Source of the DNA: Symsagittifera roscoffensis
Taxonomy: Eukaryota > Xenacoelomorpha > Acoela > Convolutidae
Direction: 5' to 3'
NCBI RefSeq assembly: GCF_963678635.1
Contig: NC_087063.1
Coordinates: forward strand, 21,520,701 to 21,584,700
Length of the DNA: 64,000 bases
In this document: in pieces, positions 33,933-44,394 of the stretch
How the letters are laid out: each line of letters begins with the position of its first letter
Position numbering within the stretch: the first letter of the stretch is position 1
Notes under the pieces: generated by a model
The model's database searches: none
The model's input: only the letters and a program-made list of their open reading frames with translations
Told to the model about the DNA's origin: nothing
Program-made: the position numbers and the translations under genes

Positions 33933-35737
33933 GCCGACAATTTGGATCCCTACACCGCTCAAATTCCCATCCAACCAACCTCAACACTCCAGTTACAATA
34001 ATTCCACTTTTTGCTTTCCGGCCACCCAATTTTCCAACTAGTAATATAACATCAAGCATGAATTCGGATACTAATTCAGATATTTCAGTTTTATACTCCA
34101 TTTCACCACTCAATAACCCTAATATAGAAACCCCTGACGAATTTGCAGACTCCGAACCATCTCCATCCAATAAATTTCAAACCAACTTCTCAGTTTTTTC
34201 AAAGCCCCCTTTTCAACCAATCCCACCAAACAACCCACTCCCGTCCGTTTCTACTCCCTCCTATGCTTCACAAGTAACCCCAACCTATTCTCCATTTCAT
34301 TCCGACCGATCATCTAATTCTCCCGATACTCCACAAATCTCCCAAGAACTCGATAATTTTATCACCCTACAACAACAACTAAAACACCCTAACACCCTCA
34401 GTATAAATCAGATTTCCTCCACAATAGAATCCTCAAACCCACCTACTCCTACACCCTCCTCAGCTTATACTGCATAATTAGCACAATCATCCACATCCAC
34501 CGAATCATCAAATAGCACTAACCGAGCTTATCGCACTTTTAAAAGAAAATTCCCAAACCATCCATTCCCGACCAAACCAGGAACAGCCCGCGAATATATT
34601 AATCATCCAAATCACACTAACACGAAAGATTTTTTAGCCATCACCTTACCCTCATTTCCACAGTATACCTTGAACACCCCTAACGACACTAACGACACAC
34701 TTAATTTTGTAGATGAACAAGTTTTAATGCCTACACTTCATTGGACATCATATTATCATTTTACTAACCCCCTTTGCCTACCTTTATCTAATACTCACAT
34801 CGATATAGAAAGAAATAAAGATATGCTATATCGACTCACCACACCACTAACACATAGACAATTTACTTATATAGGATATAAAAAATCACTAAAAACATTC
34901 ACTGCACCCCGAGCTAACGAACTTACACTAGAATATTACGACCATAATATCATCCGAACTAATCAAGACCAATTTTTAGATGACGACCGTTTCGCTAACC
35001 CACAACTAACAGAAAAATTCTTCATCAAAACATCATATGTATTCACACTCAATATTTTTGATCGAAAATATGATCACATCATTTCTGAAGCACTAACTGA
35101 TATGCAAGCTTACGAAAGTTTTAAAGAAAAATTTCAATTATTTTCACTAACCTTCCACTTCCTTGCACCACATGAACGCGATTTGCACTGCTCACACGAC
35201 ATTATGTTACGCACTAAACAAACCCACACATATACATACTATCGCTTCATACAAAATCATTTTGATCTACACACTCCATCAAGACAACCACACCACCGTT
35301 TTCAGTTTCTTAACTCGAAGTACACTTTGCCATTTTTTCTAAATTTCACATATTGCATCAAAGATACTAACCTCCACGGCATCCTCCGCAAATATGACCC
35401 AATAACACAAAAGTATATATTTTGTCCCATCACGAAGACCTTTAATGCTGAAGAATCCAGACCCTTCCTTATCCCACATGAATTTATCCAACCTATAGAA
35501 ATCCCTATATTAGAATTCATCCATAATACTAAATACAATCACAAAATATATAATCTTATTCAAAACACACCTTACGAGTTTGCAGTTGGCACCGAAGAAC
35601 TAAAAACTATTAAAGCACTTCAATTGCTTTGGCCACTGCTTCAAACTAAAAACATCATTCGCATACTAGCAAAATTACTAACAAATTCAGACATGATACA
35701 CGACATCTTCCCCCACGGTTTTTTCCCCGACGACTAA
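33929..35737 (+). pseudogene. Accessory coding region downstream of env
   Basis: It starts at an ATG overlapping the env-like stop by four bases (ATGA), an arrangement viruses use for coupled translation. The first ~180 residues are Pro/Ser/Thr/Asn-rich and probably disordered (ETPDEFADSEPSPSNKF). The second part, a 355-residue open frame at 34670-35737, is globular with many aromatic residues and His (HWTSYYHFTNPLCLPL, SYVFTLNIFDRKYDHIISE, LTFHFLAPHERDL) and a helical C-terminus (ALQLLWPLLQTKNIIRILAK). There is no signal peptide, membrane segment, zinc finger or enzyme motif. No known retroelement gene comes to mind. It has the element's A/C-rich composition, so it belongs to it rather than to the host. 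Confidence 0.55.
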
Positions 35738-35740
35738 CAG

Positions 35741-35816
35741 GTAAGTATAATTTATAAATATTCTCCAGTAATAAATTTAAATTAATACTAACCATTCTTT
35801 ACTCATGTTCATTTAG
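35741..35816 (+). other. 76-nt GT-AG intron after the last ORF
   Basis: The donor CAG|GTAAGTAT begins three bases after the stop codon of the accessory ORF. A perfect branch site, TACTAAC, lies at 35786-35792, 24 bases before the acceptor TTCATTTAG at 35816. All three signals match consensus closely and the size suits a compact-intron animal. It implies spliced transcripts at the 3' end of the element. It is predicted from sequence only. Confidence 0.65.
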
Positions 35817-37099
35817 TTTTTTAGTCTTCAGCCCACGATCACCTGCAAAAAACAGAAAAAAAATAATTAAAATAATTAAGAAGAAAAAACAGTTAAAATT
35901 CTTCTAAACTTCATTAATATTTTGCATAAGATAATATAATAAAATTCATACCAAGGTAGTAAATTAATTTATAAATTGTTTCCCCAAAAGCAGTACATTT
36001 AATTATGATGAAAATTTATAACTTTAACTTTCCCCCAAAATTGAAATTCTATGTAATAAATTGATAAAATGAAAAAGCAGAACTAACCTTTTGATATTTT
36101 CATTCACTCGCACAAGAATTCTATCCAAACTCGCACAGCTCGCCCACGAAGAATTGTTTAAATAATGAATTTCAGTTTCAAGTTTTCACACTCAACAACT
36201 CTAACACACGATAACAAGTTTCAAACTTTCCTTTAACCCGGTTGGAAAGGAATTATATACTAAACCAAACTAACCAACGCAGCTTAATAAACACCACAAA
36301 TCATAAAATAACAGCATGACTAAGAAAAGAAAACCAACGGTACCCAAACCGGATTAACCCAGTTTAAAACTGGATAATTTATTATTTTGAAGACTATTAT
36401 AAAGTCTAAGAAAGAAATATTAAAACACAAAAAAGTCGAAAGACAAACCCATAACAAAAACAATTTGATTTTTGAAAAAAGGACACAACCAAAGGAACAT
36501 AAGAAAGACCAATATAAACCCAACATAAAAAGTTATCACATAACAGGACCTCTCAAAGAAACCGCACGAAATCATACTCCCAATCCTGGCCTAACCCACC
36601 AGAGAGGACGTCCTGAGCATGCTCTATAGCCGGCCTAACCCACCGCGCTACATCCACGCTTTGTGACCACACTTCTATTTTTAATAAGAGGTACTCAAGG
36701 GTGAGTAACTCTTCAAAATAACCGAACAAAAATAAAATGCTTTTTTGAAAACAACTAACTAAAATCATAATTAAAACACTGAACTAATAAAAATTTTATA
36801 AAATGTAAATCATACTTTGCAGTATATAGATCAGCACACAACAACAAAGACGAACATCCAAAGACAATATGATCCCACTACACTCGAACAAGAATGGCTA
36901 ACCACAACCGATATGCCGTCCACAATCACAACTCAAAGGATTTAGAGTACGACTTGACTTCGCAGAAAAGGACTTCATTGAACTAGACCAATGACCACCT
37001 CGATGTTCAAGTATACGTACAGATCCGAGTTACAAGGCATCCCTGTTACAAGGCGAACTCTGTAAAACCCGGATGGGTGGAACCTGATCTAAACTGTAT
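35817..37099. other. 3' flank of the large retroelement
   Basis: AT-rich and non-coding. It includes an AATAAA at 36286 and a direct repeat GGCCTAACCCACC at about 36588 and 36635, whose minus strand reads TAGCGCGGTGGGTTAGG, faintly tRNA-like. The 3' LTR, if any, should lie in this stretch or in the LTR-like repeat just beyond, but I found no matching copy at 19.6-20.7 kb. Confidence 0.4.
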
Positions 37100-37496
37100 T
37101 TTATGATTGGATAAATTAGATATTTTACCACTGTAAAGTATTTAATATTAACCAATCATGATCCATCTAACTAACAACCCACTTATTTGTAAGTGCTGAA
37201 ATTACTTGTAATTTCAGCACCAGAGAGATTTGAATTTAACTTAGAAATTAGTTGCCTCTCCAAGAGAACTTCAGCCGCCGCAACAAACCAGTATACCCTA
37301 GATCTATTGAGCCTAGCAGAGACTAGTTAAACACCCTGAGACTAGAAAGTATAAGAGTAAGATTAGGATCGGTATTAGACTAAGAAGTTGCACGAATCTA
37401 TCCGGCCGAAAATAAGATAGCGTGACGAGCAGACGGTGTACCCTATCCGAAATTACTCTATGAGTTAACCACATCGGTCCTAACTCAAAAACTCAG
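37100..37496 (+). repeat. LTR-like dispersed repeat, copy 2
   Basis: Copy of 6280-6663 in the same orientation. The right half is best conserved (CTAGATCTATTGAGCCTAG..., TATAAGAGTAAGATTAGGAT, GTTGCACGAATCTATC). A perfect 11-bp stem, GCTGAAATTAC-TT-GTAATTTCAGC (37195-37218), replaces the TATA-containing hairpin of copy 1. It may be a solo LTR, or the downstream LTR of the element at 20-36 kb if the upstream one has been lost. Confidence 0.55.
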
Positions 37497-37924
37497 ATCA
37501 CTTTTGGCAGTACAGCCTCAAAACTCATTGTTCAACTTCATTGATCGGTAACAATTGAATAAAAACAAACCGTCAGAGAGCTGAAGTTCAGCAAAATAAA
37601 CCAGCGGAAGGTCAGTAGCAGGTTCTCTTGATCTATCTGATTTCCAAATTTTGTGTCAAATTTGAGTCTTTGACTCGGATTCATTCGATAACCTGAATTA
37701 CTTGAGTGTTTTACTGGGAGTCAAAGATCAATCTAAAGTCTATCCTTCCAGATCCTGAGTTTATTTTGAGTCTCTGACCCGGAGTCCAAAGGAACAACTT
37801 GCCTAAAACAACCGGACCAAACACATAACGCTTCGGGTGACAGTCTCAAATCATCATGAGAGGGGACTAAAAATTTGGCAAAAAGAAGCTAATCGTCTGA
37901 TGGAAAGCTCTTTTTCTTGTCAAA
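37497..37924. other. Non-coding stretch with short internal repeats
   Basis: No gene. TTTGAGTCT.TGAC.CGGA.TC occurs near 37655 and 37755, with an inverted relative GGGAGTCAAAGATC near 37716. Confidence 0.4.
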
Positions 37925-39945
37925 ATTGACAATGAAAGACGCAATGAAAAAACCAAATAATTTCAAAGCCTTGTAAACTTTAACCGTCAAGCTAGAATCT
38001 TGACAGCCGTTGTCTCTTTCAGCTATGGTGTAATCTATATTGGCGAAACTTTGTTAAGTAACCCAAATGAACCATCGCGTCTACTTGTATATCAAATCAA
38101 CAAATACAGATCAGATAGACAAATAAAAAGTCTTTCAAGGGGACCAGGAGGCTCTCTCAATGCAGTATAAAATACATTTTCCCTCGGTAAATTATCATTT
38201 AAAATACCCCACATTTGCGTCCTATGCATAGTTCTCTCGCAAAAAATCATTTTTTGAGCTTCATACAAGTTCCCAAAAATGAATTCCCATAAGAGCGCGG
38301 CTGACGATTTTCACAATATTTCGGAAAATTTTTCAATTCCACATCTCCTATCATCTGTGGTGACATCAACTTGCCGAAAACAACGTGAGAATCCCTGACA
38401 AGCTCAGGTGAGGAGAAAAAACAGTTGTCGACGTCATTGATGAAATAACCATTCTTTGGTAACAACTTGTTGGACGTGACCTAGATAAGTTAATGGTGAG
38501 AGAGCAAAAACCTGAACTTTTGGAAATACAGTTGGACTGCTCAGGCCAATGATCTGTCAACATTGTTGTCAAAATAGAACACGAAAAAACTAAAGCGGTC
38601 ATCATAAAGTATCGACGCTGCTTCAAAGGCGTCATCCCTTGAAGAACTACACACCAACAGCCCTTACCAACGGATAACTCAAATCACATCAAATTTAATG
38701 AAAAAATTGCACTGTCAAAGCAGTCATTTAACAAAAAGAAGACAAACGGCACCATCACTGCTGAGACCCTTGAAAAAAAGCGAATCTACTTTACTAAGCG
38801 TTCATTGCTGGTTGAATGCTTAGTAATTTCATCCTAAGTTATAAGTCTCACCTTAGATCGTCAAGTTGTCTTGACAAAAGTTAGAGTAGAAACAATATTT
38901 AGAAAAGGTATGAACTAATTAGTTGGTTAAATACAAAGCACTGGGTTATTAGAATATATAAACGAATCGAACAGCTTAAAGAAATATACCTATGAGGGGA
39001 GGTTGAGCTAATCTTATTTTGTTCATCAAAATTTTATCTTCTTACTAAGGTCGATGGCTGATTAGTATGTATGGGTCGCCCTTGATTGTGTCCACTTCGG
39101 CACTTCTGGTTTGGTTGTCAGTATCGTCTTTGCCGTAGTCCTTTGGGTACTTGTAGTCCAGACTTCCTCAGGTGTGGTTATCTCGAGTATCTCGATTTAT
39201 AATTTTATCGAACTTGAAATGAGAATTTATTCTCTATTTTATTTTAGAAAAAAGACTAGTTTAATTTTACTGTAAAGGCAGAAAAGAAAAATTAATTATT
39301 TTTTGAAAAGGTCTAACTGAAGATATCTAACTTGCTGCTTACTGAGCAAAATGAAACACTGAAGATTTCAGTCCAGTCTTTTTGCTCGTAAGCATAAACC
39401 GGCGGCTGATTCAATCATTAATTATTCAGGTTTCACCTGCTCCTTTGTTCTCCCTTTCTTATAAGGGAATTTTCAACTAGTTTTTATTTGATTTTTTCAA
39501 ATCAAATATCTTTAACTTATTAGTCCTCTTTGATAAAAACCGCAGCCTTCAGTTTGTCTGATTAAAAATTCATATTACTCTCTCTGATGCATCATATTGC
39601 AGGTGCATCTCTGCTTAATCAAAGCAAGGAGAATTTCAGTGCAGCCGGCAAGACTGCTAAATATTTATCCAGTTTGTTTCAAGTTAAGTTAAAAGGGACG
39701 TATTAATAATCGCCGCCTTTTTAAAATACTGAGCTTGAAAAAATGAGAAAAATTGGACAAGTTTTTAAAAGGAGTGGATTTTCAAAACAAGATTTTATAG
39801 TCCTAATAAGAGTAAATCAGTCAATATCTGATTTAGTGAAAAGAGGCTTTAATTCAAATGGCAAGCTCCAATTTAGAATTGGGTCGTTAAATAAACAATT
39901 AAGACAATGGTCTTTTGTTTGTGTAGTATTTCTCAATACTACAAC
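37925..39945. repeat. Duplicated segment, copy 1 (interrupted)
   Basis: 37925-37998 and about 39508-39945 together match 47017-47527, which is uninterrupted. Differences in the right part are very few (about five in 430 bases), so the duplication is recent. The extra ~1.5 kb, 37999-39507, begins and ends at a shared ATCT, and it contains LINE endonuclease remnants. Either it was inserted here or it was deleted from copy 2. Confidence 0.75.
38290..38720 (+). pseudogene. LINE endonuclease (APE) remnant
   Basis: A decayed piece of the apurinic-type endonuclease of a LINE. TSPIICGDINLPKTT near 38335-38380 matches the 'iv.GDfNlP..dW' catalytic block. The following text (EEKTVVDVIDEITIL, then LLDVT and a SDH-like segment) follows the family order. 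Several stops and shifts are present. It lies wholly inside the 1.5-kb segment absent from the second copy at 47 kb. The family seems different from the 53-kb LINE. Confidence 0.5.
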
Positions 39946-40009
39946 TCACCCATTTTTTTTTAGAAAATTAAGCTGTTCAATTCTTACAGTTACCATGGTG
40001 AAAAATTAA
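39743..40009 (+). CDS. Hypothetical 88-residue ORF, copy 1
   Basis: The first ~67 residues (MRKIGQVFKRSGFSKQDFIV ... WSFVCVVFLNTT) equal those encoded at 47322-47573 except for one Lys/Thr change. Two further base changes between the copies are silent. The C-termini differ because the duplication ends near 39945. The N-terminal half is basic; no domain is recognised. It could be a fragment of LINE ORF1 or a chance frame carried by the repeat. Confidence 0.35.
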   Translation: MRKIGQVFKRSGFSKQDFIVLIRVNQSISDLVKRGFNSNGKLQFRIGSLNKQLRQWSFVCVVFLNTTTHPFFFRKLSCSILTVTMVKN

Positions 40010-40079
40010 ACACTTTAATGGTTAAATACTATAGTTAGAAAATTTAAAAAGAAAATCAAATGAAAAAGTTACAAAGATA

Positions 40080-40781
40080 GGTTAGGTTTCATCAAGAGCT
40101 TCCTTCCGGCTTCTAGCTCCACATTGTCTGATCTGAGGATCGCTATCTTCCTCTGTGAAGCCTCGAGTTTTTGTTGCAACTTCACGATTTTCTTCTTTTT
40201 GATTTTGTTCTTGATTCGTAGTCTGCTCGTTCCGTCCGTATGTTCTTGAATGTCGTCTTGTTCTTCCTGTTTGTTTTTTACATGGTTCGGAAAGGCAGTT
40301 ATTCCCTCAAACGGGATGGTGACTTGCGTGCCTCCTGCCTTGAGGATGTAGCCGTGTTCCTCCGTCTTCTTTAATTTCCAGAAGTTGGTTTGTTCTTTAT
40401 AACCACTTCTTGCTGGGTTATGAAATCGATAGGCATCATCGCCTTTTCCATTGTCGTTGAGTTGACGAATTCAATAAATGATGGCAGTTTCCATTTGTTA
40501 TAATTTTGCTTTATTGAGTACTTTAAACTCGTTATATATTTTGAATTTTCCGTATCCAATTTGGCTTCTCTGCACTTCTGCAGTTCCAATCTTTGAGTCA
40601 AACTGGGAAAATTCCGAGGGTTCTTATTTAACCCGTCGTCCATTGACAAAGATTGTACTGCTACAGATTTTCGTTGTTTCTTCCTGAGAGGCAGCTTTCT
40701 TTTCAACTCCTCTGGTGCTGGGTCTGCATTTCTGCAGTTCCAGTTTAAAATTGGGTCATATTCCATTTTGCTAAACATCAA
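40080..40781 (-). other. Unrecognised minus-strand coding-like region
   Basis: A 136-residue frame (40371-40781, starting MMFSKMEYDPILNWNCRNAD) is Lys/Glu/Asn-rich. A different frame at about 40085-40400 encodes a Lys/Gln/Glu-rich coiled-coil-like segment (KIVKLQQKLEASQRKIAIL). Both have more complex composition than chance frames nearby. They lie downstream, on the same strand, of the 42-44 kb gag-protease remnant and might be a late part of that element. I recognise no family. Confidence 0.35.
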
Positions 40782-41499
40782 TATAAAATGACCAAATATT
40801 CAAAATCCCGAATTAAATTCGGATATTCAGGCTAATTATCAAATGTTTGAACAATGAAGGACAAAGTGTAAAATTGTATATATATAAAAGGTGGAAAATA
40901 AAATCTTGTGGTTTCACACAAACCCACCACGGAAAACAAATGCAGAAAAACGATCATGGTGTTTATTAACCACAGGAATAAAGCACTTTACAACACTGAG
41001 TTAAGCTCAGATATGAAACTTAAAGCAAAAATGCAAATGTAGTTAAAGCAAAAAATGGACGTTTGGGCATTAATGAACCCCTAATCTTAAATGTATGTCC
41101 ACCTGGGGTCATAACCAGCAATTTTTGTTACATTGTTTGATAGAAAATAGAAAAAATTTGAATTAGAATCAAATCAAAATGAAATATCGTAGAAAAGGAA
41201 AATTAAACAGACAATTTGCAAACTGTATAATATTCAAAAAGATAAGTTTATTACTTTCTTATTGGTTTTAATCCTCTGCATCAATCCATGTTCACATCTT
41301 TAGTACAGAAAGTCATCCTGAACTTTATGATGCAATAATTTAACGTAAAAAATCTTAAGGATGATGCGGTCCAATTTTCAAAGTGTTGCTTCTGAAAATT
41401 TGTTGTTTTTAAGGGTTTAAATGCCTGCATGTTGTGGATTTTGAACTACCGAATTGATATTTTGGCAAAATTGTGAGGAGCGAATCATAAGAGTCTCAA

Positions 41500-41605
41500 A
41501 GGCTGCATACAGCCACCAACAAGCATTTGCGTTGTTGAAAGAATATGGTACCATGATTTTTAAAAGGCTACATGAAGCCACCAACAAATGCTGGCATAAA
41601 TCTGC
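41500..41605. repeat. Short direct repeat, 28 bp, twice
   Basis: GGCTGCATACAGCCACCAAC... and GGCTACATGAAGCCACCAAC... occur about 66 bases apart (near 41500 and 41567). No coding meaning is seen. Confidence 0.5.
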
Positions 41606-42419
41606 GGCGGGTCGGGTCGAAAAACGTTGTTCGCCCATTTTATAATAAAGAATTTTGAAGAAAATTTTACTCAATGTGTTGAGAAGAAAGGAGGTGATAT
41701 TTCCCTTTTTGATGAATTTCTTCTAGTTTGCATTTTGTAACTTGAAAACTACAAAGATAATAATTAATGTCATCGGTCCCTACTTGGGCCCTAAGAGGAA
41801 TCCGATGGTGCTAATTAACTTCGCAGAAATAAGTTTGATACAATTTTACATTGGCTAGTTCTTTCATCAAAAGTTTCACTCTATTAATTCTCCTCATTGT
41901 ATGTAGGGTAACTTTACGCTCCTTCAATGTAATACTGAATTTTCAGTAATAAAACCGCCTGAAAATGAAATTATTATAGACTCGTAAAACTGTAATATTT
42001 TAAACTCCTGGCCTTTTGCAATTGTTTTGCAAATATGTTGAAGTCGAAAAACTTTTTTGTCTGAGCCATTGGTTTCCGATCCTTCTATCGTTATTTGATA
42101 ATGAGGATGGTCCAAAATTGTTAGCGTACTTGACTGTTTTCGATCTCGGTTAAGAATTAAATCCGTGTTCATATATTTTGGCATATCCTTTTGGTTGTCA
42201 TACAGAACCGCTATTCATTGTAGTATATTTGTAGGATAATACTCGTTATCTTATTTTTAGTAAGATTAAATTAGATTTACTGCTCAGTATACAAAATGCT
42301 AGGTAAATTTTACAAACTTAAAGCGTTATAAAAGCTTTAATGAAAATTTCACATTTAATTATGTTTTAAAGAAGGAAGAAATAGGTTTATTTTATTTCTA
42401 TGTTTCCAAACGTTTGGCC

Positions 42420-43085
42420 TATTACACTTTTGTTTATGTCTATTTTTAATTCTCTGGAATTTTTTAGTACGATAGGCATTGATTTAATTTCATTCCGACA
42501 ATAAGTGCTTTTTGCATTAATGCTTTTTTGTTCTAAGGACTTATCAATTCTGAACGATGTTCCTACTTTGAAAACTATGCCTGCTGGAGAAATTGAAATT
42601 ACGCGGGATGATTTTGGTGCAATAGTTATATTTTTATCAAGAAGTACATTTTGATAAAAGCTTAGATATGGATAACTTTTGCCTCTTATAATACTGATAG
42701 GAACTGTTATACCTGGGTATTTTTTTTAATTCTAAGTTCAAATTTTGAAAGTTTATTGATTTAATGTTGTGAAAAATGAAATCCATTCCTAATATATTTA
42801 GATTGCAGCCATTCTTGGCTGAAATCCATTCTTTAAATTTTACGGGATTATCAGTGTTTGTCTTAAAAGTTGAGTCAAAATTAGTATAACCTATAAGTTT
42901 AAGTTTTTATCCAATAACAGCAAATGTGTTTGATCTAGATTTATTCAGCTGTAGAGGCTGTATTTTACAATATTGTTCATAACTGTCAAAATTAATAAGC
43001 GAACATGTTGCTCCAGTGGCTAGTAGAAATTGGGTTTCCAGACCGTTATTTTTATTTTTGTCTCCGACGGGATGTTGGTATAGGT
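42420..43085 (-). pseudogene. Retroelement protease remnant
   Basis: Directly downstream of the minus-strand gag. ETQFLLATGATCSLIN near 43005-43040 has the form of the aspartic-protease active-site loop, and ILGMDFIFHNIKSINF near 42745-42795 is the matching 'iLG.Dfl......i' strand. No RT, RNase H or integrase is visible further along. The remnant is old and broken. Confidence 0.62.
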
Positions 43086-43124
43086 TAATGTATAATTGTA
43101 TTTTTGGTTCAGACGGAGACTGAT

Positions 43125-44219
43125 CTAGTTTAAATTAACAAGTTCACAATCATTATCGGTATAGTCTCCTGGAATGTCATCATCACTAAAGTTGTGGATC
43201 TGGTAAGGTGAATGATAATCATTATTTTCGTTGAAGGGTTTTTTACTATTCAACCTGTCATACGATTGAGAACTTTCCTTGAAGTTCGACAAATGCCTGA
43301 AGTCTTGTTGGGAATTTATGTCATTGAAATTTTTATCTACTCTTGACCTACTCTTGCTATAGTTATGGTAACTTCTGTTTGAAGTCTCTCTTAATTGAAG
43401 CGAGTCATAATTTTGCTCCTGTTGATCATTATATTTTAAGCAATGTCTCATCGTATGGCCTGACATACAACACCAGTTGCAAAACTTTTGGTTGTTTTGT
43501 TTGTTTCTATGCGCCTTTGGGGTAAAAGCTGCGTTTATTTTACGATCCTTCATTAGTCCTGTTAACTCTTTAAGTTGATCCTTTATTCCCTCTATTTCCA
43601 ATTTATTAACTATGCTACTGGATGCTGTTCCGATAAACTCACTACTTATTGCAAAACTTAAGTCTTTTGTAGCAATATGATCTTTTAATTGCTGCCAAGT
43701 TGCGGGTGGATTCTCAATTAGAAATTGATGCGCCTTTTGTTTTAAGCCTGGCGGGCTTAAGCCGCGTACAAAGAATTCAGTTTTCTTTGTTGTTCTTTGA
43801 TCATCATTAAAAACTGGATTAAGCCATCCACGGTCTACTGCGGTGCTTAATCTATGTATGTAGCTTTTAATGAATTCATCAGGTTGTCTTTTTATGTTTT
43901 CTGCTTCTATTCGTCTCCTATACTTATCCTTATCATCAGTGAATCTATCTATGAATTGATCTCTTATCTCATTCCAAGGTAAGTTTGCTGCTAATCCCTG
44001 ATACCATTGAGCGGCTGGACCTCTTAATAATGAACCAAATAAGGCTCTTTGTCTGTTATCATATGCGTCTTGTTCGTCACCTGCGTCTCCTGGTCTAGTG
44101 CCTAGGGAAAGTGCTATCTTTTTCTCTACTATATCAAGAAAATCTCTTGCATCTTCATTCGGATCTAAGCCGGTAAACTTTTCGAGAGCTAAATCTGGGT
44201 ATGCTACTACGTTTGTCAT
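43125..44219 (-). CDS. Ty3/gypsy-type gag of an old element
   Basis: A 364-residue open frame that looks whole. Residues about 10-190 are a retrotransposon gag capsid: EKFTGLDPNEDARDFLD, then LLRGPAAQWYQGL, then RDQFIDRFTDDKDKYRR, and QPDEFIKSYIHRLSTAVDRG. A CCHC zinc knuckle, CNWCCMSGHTMRHC, follows at about residues 245-258. The C-terminus is Ser/Asn/Asp-rich. It would form the particle and bind RNA. It is clearly a different family from the gag at 21-24 kb. With the protease at 42.4-43.1 kb it forms the surviving 5' half of a minus-strand LTR element; LTRs are not found. Confidence 0.82.
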   Translation of the reverse strand: MTNVVAYPDLALEKFTGLDPNEDARDFLDIVEKKIALSLGTRPGDAGDEQDAYDNRQRALFGSLLRGPAAQWYQGLAANLPWNEIRDQFIDRFTDDKDKYRRRIEAENIKRQPDEFIKSYIHRLSTAVDRGWLNPVFNDDQRTTKKTEFFVRGLSPPGLKQKAHQFLIENPPATWQQLKDHIATKDLSFAISSEFIGTASSSIVNKLEIEGIKDQLKELTGLMKDRKINAAFTPKAHRNKQNNQKFCNWCCMSGHTMRHCLKYNDQQEQNYDSLQLRETSNRSYHNYSKSRSRVDKNFNDINSQQDFRHLSNFKESSQSYDRLNSKKPFNENNDYHSPYQIHNFSDDDIPGDYTDNDCELVNLN

Positions 44220-44394
44220 CTTTGTTTAATTCACTCAATGTTTTGTTAACAATATATAAAGGGTTTGGATGTGTTGTGTACTGATCAATTGTACGGACTG
44301 AAATAATTGTATTTAAGTTACAATGAAGTTTGCTGGGTTCAATGAATACAAATTTTTGTTAGATAGATCAATAGTGCTATGGGGCTATTTAAGC

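Larger units (their letters stand above)
19595..36300 (+). mobile_element. Large env-bearing Ty3/gypsy-type retroelement (fossil)
   Basis: Parts in order: non-coding leader, basic leader ORF, gag with a CCHC zinc knuckle, protease, reverse transcriptase, RNase H, integrase, two small membrane ORFs, a Pro/Gln-rich ORF, an env-like region, and an accessory region followed by a short intron. RT-RNase H-integrase order and sequence place it in Ty3/gypsy. Coding sequence spans 20716-35737, about 15 kb, much longer than the usual 5-10 kb. The plus strand is strongly A/C-rich and G-poor throughout, unlike both flanks. The copy is broken, with on the order of ten interruptions, but all domains are recognisable, so it is moderately old. 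I could not find a matching pair of LTRs, so the outer limits given are guesses. A TATATAAAA at 19896 and an AATAAA at 36286 are candidate promoter and poly(A) signals. Confidence 0.85.

Noticed and set aside
36590-36665. Minus-strand TAGCGCGGTGGGTTAGG as a SINE or tRNA head
   Set aside because: Only half of the A box fits and no B box is present. Kept as a remark under the flank entry.
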